DNA from: Chitinivorax tropicus | Lineage (GTDB): Bacteria > Pseudomonadota > Gammaproteobacteria > Burkholderiales > SCOH01 | Assembly: GCF_014202905.1 (NCBI RefSeq) | Contig: NZ_JACHHY010000021.1 | Location: 1-64,000 of the forward strand | DNA length: 64,000 nucleotides | Direction of reading: 5' to 3' | In this document: piece after piece, positions 16,644-25,249 of the stretch | Layout of the letters: every line of letters begins with the position of its first letter | Numbering within the stretch: the first letter of the stretch is position 1 | Program-made: the position numbers and the translations under genes | Notes under the pieces: generated by a model | Told to the model about the DNA's origin: nothing | Databases searched by the model: none | Seen by the model: only the letters and a program-made list of their open reading frames with translations

Positions 16644-16800
16644 AAAATGCAATCATTTTGGCATTGCTGACAGCGGCTAGGTTGACCCATGGCGGGCTCG
16701 TCACTAATCATACAGTCAGCAAGCGCCGCCGGAACGGCTTTTCGATTCAAGGCGGATGCGGCGCACTTCATGTTTTTTTACCTATGGATAGGGAGTTCTT

Positions 16801-17898
16801 ATGAACAAGAAACTCGTAGCAGCACTGGTTGCTGGTGCATTTGTTGCTCCGCTGGCCCAAGCCGCGGAGAGCAGCAACGTTACGCTGTACGGTATTGCAC
16901 AAGTTGCAGTCAGCCACTGGGATAATGGAGAGCAAAAAAAGCACGGTGTTGAAGATACTGGTTCCCGCATCGGTTTCAAAGGTGAAGAGGCTTTGGGTGG
17001 TGGAATGAAGGCATTCTTCCAGATCGAGAGTTCCGCAAATCTGGATCAGGGCGGCGGTACATTTGCCAGCCGTGAAGGTTGGGTTGGTCTGAAGGGCGGC
17101 TTCGGTGGTGTGCAGCTGGGCCGTGGCAAGAGCCTGTTCGACCTAGCTCAAGAGTCTTTCGACATTTTCAACTCCAATTCCACACTGATCAACACGCTGC
17201 AAGTTGATGGCAGCTACTACCGTGTTAGCAATACCATTCGCTACACGATGCCTAGCGTTGCGGGTTTCAGTGGTGGTGTCGAGTATGGCGATATGGAAGG
17301 CAAAGGCAGCAACGCTGCTGGCAAAGGCGTGAAGCCTGCTTTCTACAGCGCGTCGCTACGCTATGAAAATGGCCCGCTGTTCGTTCAAGGTGGCTATGAA
17401 CATTTGAAAGAAGTTAAAAAGGGTCCTTTGACTTTGACTTCTTCATCCAATTCTAATGACTTGGTAGCTATCCCTGGCTTCAAGAGTGATGCCTACATTC
17501 TGGGTGCCGGTTATACTCTGCCGTTCGGGCTGGGTCTTCAAGGTGCTTATCGCCATATTGAGCACAAGGATGGTGGCGAGAAGAAGAAGCGTGACACATT
17601 CCTGATCAATGCTCAACAGCCTTTCGGTCCTGTAACCCTGAAAGCAGGCTACGTTCAGGCTGGCAATCTGAAGGGTTGCTCTGGTGGTGATTGTGCCAAG
17701 GGTGCACGCTGGTATACCGCTGCGGCTGAGTATGCGTTCTCCAAGCGTACTTGGGTGTACCTGGAACATGCAATGGCTGACAATAAAGATAACAGCGGTT
17801 TATTCAATACATCCGCTGTTGATAATGTTGGTTCTTCGGCCAATCCCGCTGGCAAGGACAACAAAACCACATCGCTGGGTATCATCCACCTGTTCTAA
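16801..17898 (+). CDS. Outer-membrane trimeric porin (betaproteobacterial Gram-negative porin family)
   Basis: The product is 365 residues. A clean Sec signal (MNKKLVAALVAGAFVAPLAQA) is followed by the mature start AESSNVTLYGIAQVAV, the usual opening strand of this family. SRIGFKGEEALGGGMKAFFQIES and FASREGWVGLKGGFGGVQLGRGKS are the conserved early strands and lead into loop 3, which narrows the pore. The C-terminus ends in a phenylalanine (IIHLF), the signal recognised by the BAM complex. One disulfide-capable pair (CSGGDC) lies in a late loop. It is related to Neisseria PorB and Burkholderia porins. It is monocistronic with its own terminator. Solute specificity cannot be read. Confidence 0.93.
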   Translation: MNKKLVAALVAGAFVAPLAQAAESSNVTLYGIAQVAVSHWDNGEQKKHGVEDTGSRIGFKGEEALGGGMKAFFQIESSANLDQGGGTFASREGWVGLKGGFGGVQLGRGKSLFDLAQESFDIFNSNSTLINTLQVDGSYYRVSNTIRYTMPSVAGFSGGVEYGDMEGKGSNAAGKGVKPAFYSASLRYENGPLFVQGGYEHLKEVKKGPLTLTSSSNSNDLVAIPGFKSDAYILGAGYTLPFGLGLQGAYRHIEHKDGGEKKKRDTFLINAQQPFGPVTLKAGYVQAGNLKGCSGGDCAKGARWYTAAAEYAFSKRTWVYLEHAMADNKDNSGLFNTSAVDNVGSSANPAGKDNKTTSLGIIHLF

Positions 17899-17924
17899 TC
17901 GAATCTTCTCGGTTGAATATGGTC

Positions 17925-17952
17925 AAAAGCGCCTCTCAGGAGGCGCTTTTTT
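17925..17952 (+). terminator. Rho-independent terminator after the porin gene
   Basis: AAAAGCGCCTC (17925-17935) pairs perfectly with GAGGCGCTTTT (17940-17950) around a 4-nt loop, and the T-run continues to 17952. It begins 27 nt past the porin stop. Confidence 0.9.
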
Positions 17953-17980
17953 CATGGGCCATACAGCCAGTCCATTCTGA

Positions 17981-18199
17981 TCAGTTTTTGGTGTTTGCTT
18001 GCACTATCGTGGTTTTACGCACGGGATAATTGATCCAGTGGACAGACATGGTACGCCGCTTGGCGTAGTCTTCAACCAGTTGGATCTTCTCATGATCGAT
18101 TTGATCGGTGTCGGAGCTGAGGCCATTGGAATGCGTCGACATTGCGCTGCAACCGCAGAGCAAAAATCCGGCGCCCAAGGCAAGGTATAACGGGCGCAT
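17981..18199 (-). CDS. Small predicted lipoprotein
   Basis: The product is 72 residues. The N-terminus (MRPLYLALGAGFLLCGCSAM) is a lipoprotein signal, with the lipid-modified cysteine at GC. The mature chain is about 55 residues and hydrophilic, including the segment VHWINYPVRKTTI. ATG 18199 has AGGAG 6 nt upstream, which decides the start over an ATG 36 nt earlier. It is convergent with the porin gene and shares the region of its terminator. No family is recognised. Small lipoproteins of this kind often support envelope structure, but that is only a guess. Confidence 0.75.
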   Translation of the reverse strand: MRPLYLALGAGFLLCGCSAMSTHSNGLSSDTDQIDHEKIQLVEDYAKRRTMSVHWINYPVRKTTIVQANTKN

Positions 18200-18279
18200 G
18201 GTAGTCTCCTGAGTTGGGGGTGATGAGGTCATCACCCTTTCAGGATAGCAAACCTGCTATGCTTTGTGGATTCGTTCCG

Positions 18280-18846
18280 TCAGGGTTGATCGAACGAATC
18301 GCTGTCCTGATACTCGATGGAAAGAATCTCAAGCTCCTGCGGGCCTGCAGGGGTCATTAGGCTGACGATGTCGCCTTCGCGTGCTTTGATCAGTGCCCGA
18401 GCGACGGGCGATATCCAGCTGATGTGGCCTTTGGCCATGTCGATTTCGTCCATGCCGACAATGGTGACACGACGCTCTTCACCTTCTTCGTTGCAGTAGG
18501 TGACGGTTGCCCCGAAAAACACCTGATCCTTGGCCTGACGAGCTGGATCGACAACTTCTGCGATTTCCAGCCGTTTGGTCAGAAAACGGATACGACGGTC
18601 GATTTCCCTGAGCCGTCGCTTGCCGTAGATATAGTCGCCATTTTCCGACCGATCTCCATTGGATGCAGCCCAGGACACGACATTGACGATCTCCGGGCGC
18701 TCCACCTTGACCAGATGATTCAGCTCCTTGAAGAGGCGGGCATGGCCTGCTGGTGTGATGTAGTTCTTGCTGCCTTTGGGTATTTTCAGCTCGGCAGGAA
18801 TGTCATCATCGTCATCATCGGATTCTTTGACAAAAGCTTTATTCAT
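18280..18846 (-). CDS. greB: Transcription elongation factor GreB
   Basis: The product is 188 residues. It rescues backtracked RNA polymerase by stimulating cleavage of the nascent transcript through the secondary channel. The N-terminal coiled coil (ITPAGHARLFKELNHLVKVERPEIV.. through FLTKRLEIAEVV) carries the tip acidic residues in GDRSENGDYIYGKRRLREIDRRI, which distinguishes GreB from GreA. The C-terminal FKBP-like domain includes GATVTYCNEEGEERRVTIVG and SPVARALIKAREGD. An acidic run of six Asp at residues 10-15 precedes the coiled coil. A single-gene unit. Confidence 0.95.
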   Translation of the reverse strand: MNKAFVKESDDDDDDIPAELKIPKGSKNYITPAGHARLFKELNHLVKVERPEIVNVVSWAASNGDRSENGDYIYGKRRLREIDRRIRFLTKRLEIAEVVDPARQAKDQVFFGATVTYCNEEGEERRVTIVGMDEIDMAKGHISWISPVARALIKAREGDIVSLMTPAGPQELEILSIEYQDSDSFDQP

Positions 18847-18994
18847 GGCGGTGGGCGGGTTCGGCTGACGTTCAACGCTTCATTTTACATCGGATCACGA
18901 GCGAGATCAGGCCGTGCTTGAAAAGGGATGATCGCAACCAGGCTGGGTATTGTGTGCTACCGTAGTGACAGGTTGCATATCAAAGTGGAAAACC

Positions 18995-19564
18995 ATGAGT
19001 TATCGATTGAGCACGATCACCACCCGTGCTGGTGATGGTGGAGAAACGGGCCTGGCGGATGGCAGTCGGCTGAGCAAGTCGGATGCGCAAATCCATCTGC
19101 TGGGTGAGATAGATGAGCTGAACAGTGTATTGGGTCTGTTGCTGGCTGAGTTGGGGGTAGATGCCCGGCAGTCGCGGTTGCTGGCTGTTCAGCATGAATT
19201 GTTTGAATTGGGGGCGGATGTGGCGGTGCCATTGCGCCGTTACATTGGGGAGCAGCAATTACAGGCGCTGGAGCAGGATGTGGTGGCTTGGAACGCCACG
19301 TTGCCACCCTTGCGGGAGTTCATCTTGCCGGGCGGTTGCAAGGCGGCTGCATGGGCGCACTTGGCCAGAACGGTATGCCGTCGGGCAGAACGGTGGGTCG
19401 TGATGGCCTTGCCAGATCGGCCTGATCTGGATCATGCACTGCGTTATCTGAATCGATTATCGGACTGGCTGTTCGTGTTGGCGCGAATACTGAATGTGGC
19501 GGCGGCGACCTCGGACGTGCTATGGCAACCGGTGCCAAAGGCATCTGACCCGCATCGGGATTGA
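18995..19564 (+). CDS. Cob(I)alamin adenosyltransferase, PduO type
   Basis: The product is 189 residues. It transfers the adenosyl group of ATP to cob(I)alamin to make coenzyme B12. The PduO/MMAB motifs are clear: an N-terminal TTRAGDGGETGLADGSRLSK (ATP-binding TRxGDxGxT), HLLGEIDELNSVLGLL, then FILPGG, HLARTVCRRAERWV and YLNRLSDWLFVLAR. ATG 18995 is chosen since the adenine-binding segment begins 10 residues in. It is transcribed alone, convergent with the EAL-HDOD gene. No B12-dependent enzyme is seen in the window. Confidence 0.93.
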   Translation: MSYRLSTITTRAGDGGETGLADGSRLSKSDAQIHLLGEIDELNSVLGLLLAELGVDARQSRLLAVQHELFELGADVAVPLRRYIGEQQLQALEQDVVAWNATLPPLREFILPGGCKAAAWAHLARTVCRRAERWVVMALPDRPDLDHALRYLNRLSDWLFVLARILNVAAATSDVLWQPVPKASDPHRD

Positions 19565-19568
19565 AAAG

Positions 19569-19596
19569 CATCAAGCCGGGCGAGCCCGGCTTGATG
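19569..19596 (-). terminator. Terminator between the PduO-type gene and the EAL-HDOD gene
   Basis: CATCAAGCCGGGC (19569-19581) pairs with GCCCGGCTTGATG (19584-19596). On the minus strand it is followed by CTTTTC, so it mainly ends the EAL-HDOD transcript, but it also lies just past the convergent gene. Confidence 0.75.
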
Positions 19597-19616
19597 GGTG
19601 GTGGAGAGGAGTCAGC

Positions 19617-20834
19617 TCAGACGCCCAGCTCTTCTACCCAGGCCAGTGCAGCAATATGGTCACGGTTCAGCATTTCCGGTGAAATGTGCAGTTTTTCCGC
19701 AATCGGTTTGACATTGGCCATTTCCGGGTCCTCGCAGGCTTCTGCCAGCTCCAGGAATGGGCCATAGATGCCAGTTCGGGTGAGCAGTGCATCACAGACG
19801 GTTTCCGGCAGCAGCAGATTCTCCAGAATCTTCTCCATCGGCATCTCAAGCATCACGTCCAGCAATGAGAAGACGCCTACCACGAACAGATTGTCGCGAT
19901 CGGTGCCTTCCAGAAAGTGGTGACCGAACAGCTCGACCAAGCGGCCACGCGTCACTGCCGTCTTCATCAGCGCGGGCGGCGTGGAGTTTTCCGCGCCGGC
20001 AGTGACCAGCAGCAGGGTCAGCCAGCGATACAGTTTCTGATAGCCCAGGATGGTCACCGCATGGCGGAACGAGTTGATCTCGCATGACAGCCCGAACCCG
20101 GCGGAGTTGATGTAGCGCAGCAGCTTGAATGACAGCGCGACATCCTTCTTGAGGGCATTCTCGATTTCCTTGATTTCCGCGTTGTTACGCAGCATGTTCA
20201 GTAGATTGAGAATATTGGCATAGGCTGGATTGATGACCTTGGCGGTCAGTGTCTCCGGGTGGGCGAAGTAATAACCTTGGAAGCAGTCAAAACCCATATC
20301 CCAGCAGGCTTTGAATTCCTCTTTGGTTTCCACCTTTTCCGCCACCTGCATGACCGGGAAGCGGCGAATGTCCTTGGACAGCTTGGCAACGTTGGCTATG
20401 CCCAGCTGCTGGATGTCCAATTTGATGTAATTGGCGATTTCCAGGAAGGGTGCACTCTGTGGGGTGAATTCAAAGTCGTCCAGCGCAATGCCGAAACCCT
20501 GCCCGCGCAGCTCTCTGGCGCGCTCCAGCAGCTCGGGTGTGGCCTGGACGGACTCCAGGATTTCCAGAACCACCCGCTGCGGGTGCAGCAGCTCAAGGAA
20601 GTTGCTTTCCAACATGGCGTGCGCCACGTTGATGAATGCCAACTTGTTACCTACGAGCCATTCGGTGCCCATATTGCTAAGGGTGTTGACCAGTACGTTG
20701 GTACCTGCTTGCAGGTCGCTGGAGAATTCAGCGCTGATGGCGTGTTGGTCGAGTCGGAACAGCAGCTCATAGCCAATGATTTGCTGCTGCCGATTGAGAA
20801 CCGGTTGCCGGCCTATAAATGCATGATCTGGCAT
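19617..20834 (-). CDS. EAL-HDOD signalling protein (YuxH type), probably non-catalytic
   Basis: The product is 405 residues. The N-terminal half (residues 1-200) is an EAL-like domain that opens with IGRQPVLNRQQQIIGYELLFR; the EAL motif is ELL and the usual DDFG reads DDFE, so c-di-GMP hydrolysis is unlikely. The C-terminal half (about 205-390) is an HDOD domain (NNAEIKEIENALKKDVALSFKLLRYINSAGF..INSFRHAVTILG). Such proteins usually act as regulatory scaffolds in motility and signalling. It follows cheA on the same strand with a 91-bp gap, so it could be the last gene of the chemotaxis operon, and the terminator at 19569-19596 closes it. Confidence 0.88.
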   Translation of the reverse strand: MPDHAFIGRQPVLNRQQQIIGYELLFRLDQHAISAEFSSDLQAGTNVLVNTLSNMGTEWLVGNKLAFINVAHAMLESNFLELLHPQRVVLEILESVQATPELLERARELRGQGFGIALDDFEFTPQSAPFLEIANYIKLDIQQLGIANVAKLSKDIRRFPVMQVAEKVETKEEFKACWDMGFDCFQGYYFAHPETLTAKVINPAYANILNLLNMLRNNAEIKEIENALKKDVALSFKLLRYINSAGFGLSCEINSFRHAVTILGYQKLYRWLTLLLVTAGAENSTPPALMKTAVTRGRLVELFGHHFLEGTDRDNLFVVGVFSLLDVMLEMPMEKILENLLLPETVCDALLTRTGIYGPFLELAEACEDPEMANVKPIAEKLHISPEMLNRDHIAALAWVEELGV

Positions 20835-20925
20835 ATCAATCCGTATCTAAACAGCTTAGAGTGTTAAGTTCTGCGGCATGATGCCGGTATAGGCTGTACT
20901 TTACCTCAACAGCAAGCCGTTTGCA

Positions 20926-22935
20926 TCATGCCAACGCTCTGGAAAGCAGTGCCTGCGACGTTTCGCCGTTTTCGCTCTCCAGCAAATCTTCCATATCCAG
21001 CACGAGCACCACCGAGCCATCTCCTGACAAGGTCGCCCCGGCGATGCCTTTGGGGCGGATGTTCTGAAGTGGCTTGATGACGACATCGTCACGGCCAACA
21101 AAGCTGTCGATGGCCAGGACAAACGAGTGTTCCGCCGACTGCATCAGTACGCCGAATGAGGGTGGTTTGTCCTCCACCCAGCCGATCAGGCTGGCAAGCG
21201 AGCGTACCGACAGGATTTCGTCGCGCACCACGATGGTCGCCTTGCCGGAGACTTCCTGTATGGCGTCGGTGCGGATCGGGATGATTTCCCGCACCAGTGC
21301 CAGAGGAACCGCAAAGGGTTGCTCGCAGACACGCACCACCAGTACCGGCAGGATGGCCAGGGTCAGTGGTAATGAGATGCTGAAGCGGGTGCCTTCGCCA
21401 ACGATGGAGGTGATGTCGATCCGGCCATTCAGTTTCTGGATATTGGTCTTCACCACATCCATGCCGACGCCACGCCCAGAAACGCTGGAGATCTGATCCT
21501 TGGTCGAAAAGCCAGGCAGGAAGATCAATTGCAGACTTTGCCGCTCATCCAGGCTATTTGCCGTTTCGGCATCGATCAGGCCCTTTTCGATGGCTTTGCG
21601 GCGGATGACATCGGGGCGCATGCCGCGACCATCATCCGAGATCTCGATCAGAATGTGATCACCGACCTGGGTCGCGCTCAGTTGAACCAGGCATTTCGGA
21701 TTCTTGCCGCCAGCAGTGCGCTCTGCCGCAGGCTCGATGCCGTGGTCGATGGCATTGCGGACCAAATGCACCAGCGGGTCATTCAAGTCTTCCAGCATGG
21801 TCTTGTCGAGTTCGGTTTCCTCTCCGCTCAACACCAGTTCGACATCCTTGCCCAATTGCCGCGCCAAGTCGCGCGCCATGCGGGGGTATTTCTGGAACAG
21901 TCGCCCAATCGGCTGCATACGCGTTTTCATGACGGCGTTTTGCAGATCGCTGACCAGCAGATCCAACTGGCTGATCGCCTCATCCAGCGCACGTAGTGTG
22001 TTGGTGTCGGTCTTGCCTTGCAGGATGTCGGTGCGCAGGGTGGTCAGCCGGTTCTTGGTGAGCCCGATCTCGCCAGAGAGATTCAATACCTGATCCAGCC
22101 GAACCGTGTCGATACGGATGGTGGTTTCCTGCGTGGCCAGTGGTTGCTGTGGCGTGGCTGGAGCCTTGCTTGCGGCGGGGGCATTGGATCGTGGCGCTTG
22201 CATATCGGCTGCGGTGACCGGTGCTGGCGCCAAGGGGGCTGCCGATGCTGCCGGGGCCATAGGTGCCGGTGCCGACGCTGGGGCCGGTATTGGCGCTGCA
22301 GACGGGGCTGCAACAGGTGCTGCTGGTGCAGGTGCCGGGGCTGCGACAGGTGGGGCGGTTGGGGGGGCGGCGGCCCCCGCCGTGCCTAACAATGAATGAT
22401 ACAGGCCATGCCAATCGGGCTCATCGCTATTGGGCTGATGTGTGGCACTCGCGTTAGCCGCAGCAGGAGCCGGGGCCGAAGCGGGCGCTGCCACCGGCGC
22501 GGGGGCAGGAGCTGGTGGTGGGGCCGTTGCGCCGCTTTGGAAGGTGCCATTGATGACCGCATCCAGCTGATCGAGCAATGCCTGTTCTGCCGGGGCGGGC
22601 GGGCGGCCTTGTGCCAGTGAGCCGAACATGTCACGTACTACCCCCGTGGCCGCCATGATGACGTCCATGATCTCGGGGGTGAGGGTCATTTCACCATTAC
22701 GTAACTTGTCAAACAGGTTTTCGGTGCGATGGCAAAGATTCACCAGAGCATCGACGTTCAAAAACCCAGCCCCACCTTTGATCGTATGGAAGCCTCGGAA
22801 GATGTCATTGAGCAGGCCTCGATCATTGGGGCGTTTCTCAAGGTCAACCAGCTTGTTGTCCACCTCGGACAGCAGCTCGGAAGCTTCGGTGAGGAAGTCC
22901 TGTAGCAGATCTTCCATTCCCGCAAAATCACTCAT
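20926..22935 (-). CDS. cheA: Chemotaxis histidine kinase CheA
   Basis: The product is 669 residues. The N-terminal HPt domain has phospho-acceptor H50 in FRGFHTIKGGAGFLN. Then comes an Ala/Pro-rich linker of about 130 residues (145-275), longer than in E. coli, with no recognisable CheY/CheB-binding P2 domain. The dimerisation helices (TIRIDTVRLDQVLNLSGEIGLTKNRL) follow, then the ATPase with HLVRNAIDHGIE, DDGRGM and SGRGVGMDVVKTNIQ, and a C-terminal CheW-like coupling domain. It phosphorylates CheY and CheB. GAGG precedes ATG 22935. The gene lies 38 nt after cheZ. Confidence 0.96.
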   Translation of the reverse strand: MSDFAGMEDLLQDFLTEASELLSEVDNKLVDLEKRPNDRGLLNDIFRGFHTIKGGAGFLNVDALVNLCHRTENLFDKLRNGEMTLTPEIMDVIMAATGVVRDMFGSLAQGRPPAPAEQALLDQLDAVINGTFQSGATAPPPAPAPAPVAAPASAPAPAAANASATHQPNSDEPDWHGLYHSLLGTAGAAAPPTAPPVAAPAPAPAAPVAAPSAAPIPAPASAPAPMAPAASAAPLAPAPVTAADMQAPRSNAPAASKAPATPQQPLATQETTIRIDTVRLDQVLNLSGEIGLTKNRLTTLRTDILQGKTDTNTLRALDEAISQLDLLVSDLQNAVMKTRMQPIGRLFQKYPRMARDLARQLGKDVELVLSGEETELDKTMLEDLNDPLVHLVRNAIDHGIEPAAERTAGGKNPKCLVQLSATQVGDHILIEISDDGRGMRPDVIRRKAIEKGLIDAETANSLDERQSLQLIFLPGFSTKDQISSVSGRGVGMDVVKTNIQKLNGRIDITSIVGEGTRFSISLPLTLAILPVLVVRVCEQPFAVPLALVREIIPIRTDAIQEVSGKATIVVRDEILSVRSLASLIGWVEDKPPSFGVLMQSAEHSFVLAIDSFVGRDDVVIKPLQNIRPKGIAGATLSGDGSVVLVLDMEDLLESENGETSQALLSRALA

Positions 22936-22973
22936 GGTCGAAATCCTCGATCAGGGTTGGCGACAAGCATGGC

Positions 22974-23777
22974 TTAGAAGCCCAGGCTTTCCAGCAGGTC
23001 ATCCACCTGCTCTTGGCTGGTGACCACGTCTGCCCGGCCTTCTGAATTGACAACCGGCCCGTTGAGCAGGCTGTTGTCCGTTCGACGGTTCTGCGATGCG
23101 AATTCGACGAGGAAGCCCAACAGGTTTTGTTCCATGTCCTTGGCCATGGCGACGATCTTCTTGATCACCTGGCCGGTCAGATCCTGGAAATCCTGTGCCA
23201 TCATGATTTCCAGCAGCTGAGAGTTGGTATCTTTGCTGTGTTGGTTGGTGTCATTCAGAAATTGGCGGGTTTCATGCACCAATGTCCGGAATTCCTCTAC
23301 CGACAGCTGTTTGGCAAATAGTTTGTCCCATTTTTCCGACAGCTCGCCCGAGCGGTCTTGGATCTTTTCCTGCAGCGGCATGGCAGCATCGACTGCATTC
23401 AATGCGCGCTCGGCGGCTTGTTCGGTCATGGTGGCGACATAATTCAGCCGGTCGCGGGCGTCGGGTATGGCTGAGGCCGCTTCCTCAAGCGACTTGTCAT
23501 AGCCCAGCTCTCGGAGGGTATCGTGCAGGTGGCGTGTCAGCTGCCCGATCTTCGAGAACATGCTCGATGCCGGTTCGTTCAGATCGCCGCCAGCAAAGCC
23601 TGCAGCTTTGGACAATGGGTCACCCGCTCCCGTGCTATCGGGCGCATTGGCAACAGCGGCTGTGGGCGCGGCAGCAGGGGCGGCGCTGCCGCTGCTGGGT
23701 TTGTTTGATTCGACAATACTGTCAAACAGGGCTTGCAATTCGTCGGAGTCACCACTATCCATGGCTGCGTTATTCAC
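22974..23777 (-). CDS. cheZ: CheY-P phosphatase CheZ
   Basis: The product is 267 residues. It removes the phosphate from CheY-P to reset the flagellar switch. The catalytic helix is visible as MMAQDFQDLTGQVIKKIVAM, where the DFQDLTGQ segment supplies the acting glutamine. The long helical hairpin flanks it, and the extreme C-terminus (VDDLLESLGF) is the CheY-docking tail. The N-terminal 65 residues are an acidic, Ala-rich extension (SNKPSSGSAAPAAAP) not needed for activity. GTG 23777 is the start; GAGG lies 8 nt upstream. Next to cheY, as in most CheZ-containing operons. Confidence 0.93.
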   Translation of the reverse strand: MNNAAMDSGDSDELQALFDSIVESNKPSSGSAAPAAAPTAAVANAPDSTGAGDPLSKAAGFAGGDLNEPASSMFSKIGQLTRHLHDTLRELGYDKSLEEAASAIPDARDRLNYVATMTEQAAERALNAVDAAMPLQEKIQDRSGELSEKWDKLFAKQLSVEEFRTLVHETRQFLNDTNQHSKDTNSQLLEIMMAQDFQDLTGQVIKKIVAMAKDMEQNLLGFLVEFASQNRRTDNSLLNGPVVNSEGRADVVTSQEQVDDLLESLGF

Positions 23778-23789
23778 TTTCTAGGCCTC

Positions 23790-24179
23790 CTACTTTCCGT
23801 GCTTCTCGAAAATCTTGTTGAGTTTTTCGTCCAGAGTCGCTGCTGTGAAAGGCTTGACGATGTATCCGCTGGCGCCGGCGCCGGCAGCCTCGATGATGTT
23901 CTCCTTCTTGGCTTCTGCGGTAATCATCAGAAAGGGAAGATCTTTCAACCCTGGGTCTGCCCGGACGGCCTTGAGCAGTTCAATCCCTGTCATGTTGGGC
24001 ATGTTCCAGTCCGATACGACAAAATCGAACTGTGAGTTTTTGAGCTTGTGCAATGCCACTTGGCCGTCTTCGGCCTCGTCAACATTGCCGAAACCCAGCT
24101 CTTTGAGCAGGTTGCGGACGATTCTTCGCATCGTAGAGAAGTCATCGACAACCAAGAACCGCATATTTTTGTCAGCCAT
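23790..24179 (-). CDS. cheY: Chemotaxis response regulator CheY
   Basis: The product is 129 residues, a stand-alone receiver domain. The phospho-acceptor is D57 in [12 protein letters not shown], with acidic DD at 12-13, T87-type threonine in MITAEAKKE and K in VKPFTAATL. It binds FliM when phosphorylated and reverses motor rotation. The N-terminus [30 protein letters not shown] is close to E. coli CheY. GGAG precedes ATG 24179. Confidence 0.97.
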   Translation of the reverse strand: MADKNMRFLVVDDFSTMRRIVRNLLKELGFGNVDEAEDGQVALHKLKNSQFDFVVSDWNMPNMTGIELLKAVRADPGLKDLPFLMITAEAKKENIIEAAGAGASGYIVKPFTAATLDEKLNKIFEKHGK

Positions 24180-24264
24180 TGCTTATATCTCCGCTTTACT
24201 CGCGATCCGGTCGATGTTGACCGGACAATTATCTGAATTGGGGGTAGGTGTCTCGTCTGGCAAC

Positions 24265-25209
24265 TCAGCCTATCAACAAGGGGCCAATGGTTTCCGCCAG
24301 CACAACCGGATCAAATTTTGCCACATACGCATCGACCCCAACACTGCTTCCCATGGCGCGGTTGGCAGCGGAGGAAAGCGAGGAGTGCATGACAACCGGA
24401 ATCCCTCTGAATCGGGTGTCGGATTTGATGTGTTTGGTCAACACATAACCATCCATTTCCGGCATTTCAGCATCCACCAGAATGACCTTCAGATAATCCC
24501 TGAGCGCTTCGCCATCCTGCAACACGCGGTTGGCGATGTTCTGCAGCTTGTCCCAGGCCTCTTTACCGTTGTTGGCCTGGTAGTATTTGATGCCCAGTTT
24601 GTCGAGTACCGAGACGATTTCCTTGCGGGCGATGGCAGAGTCATCCACAAAGAACATGAATGTCTCCTGCGCGGCCTGGACGGCCTGGATGTCCGGAATC
24701 GCCTGTTCGCCAATGACACCCGCCAGTATCTGCTCGACGTCGAGGATCGATACCAGCTTGCCATCCGGCAGCTCGGTCAGGGCCGTGATCAGATTCTGGT
24801 TCCCCGCCAGCATGATCTCGGGTGCCCGCACCTTGTCCCAGTCAACCCGGATGATCCGATCGACATCGGCCACCAGAAAAGCCTGGGTGTGCTTGCTGAA
24901 TTCGGTCACGATCATGGTGTCCGAAAATTTATTGTCCGGGTCGCCATTGCCCATGAATTTGGCCAGGGAGATCACCGGAATGATGTTGCCACGCAAGGAG
25001 ATCACGCCCTCCACGCCAAGTGGCATATTGGGGGTCTTGGTGATTTTTGGGGTCTGGGAAACCTCCCGGACTTTGAAGACATTGATCCCAAAGATCTCTT
25101 TGGTGCCCAGGGAGAACAGCAGGATTTCCATCTTGTTGGAGCCCGCGAGCTTGGTGCGCCCGTCAATGTTCTCCATCAGCGATTCGTTGGCACTAAAGTT
25201 CATGGTCAT
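24265..25209 (-). CDS. cheV: Chemotaxis coupling protein CheV (second paralogue)
   Basis: The product is 314 residues, a CheW-like domain (residues 15-170) fused to a receiver domain (about 185-310). The receiver acceptor is the Asp of VILVDAEMPEMDG, with FVDDSAIARKEI at its start and VMHSSLSS in place of the usual threonine region. CheV couples receptors to CheA and can act as a phosphate sink. It follows another CheV, the two sharing most motifs but differing in the CheW part, which suggests duplication. AAGGA precedes ATG 25209. Confidence 0.93.
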   Translation of the reverse strand: MTMNFSANESLMENIDGRTKLAGSNKMEILLFSLGTKEIFGINVFKVREVSQTPKITKTPNMPLGVEGVISLRGNIIPVISLAKFMGNGDPDNKFSDTMIVTEFSKHTQAFLVADVDRIIRVDWDKVRAPEIMLAGNQNLITALTELPDGKLVSILDVEQILAGVIGEQAIPDIQAVQAAQETFMFFVDDSAIARKEIVSVLDKLGIKYYQANNGKEAWDKLQNIANRVLQDGEALRDYLKVILVDAEMPEMDGYVLTKHIKSDTRFRGIPVVMHSSLSSAANRAMGSSVGVDAYVAKFDPVVLAETIGPLLIG

Positions 25210-25249
25210 CGGCAGTTCCTTGTCTGTCGGCGTGTGTGCTGTGGTTTGC

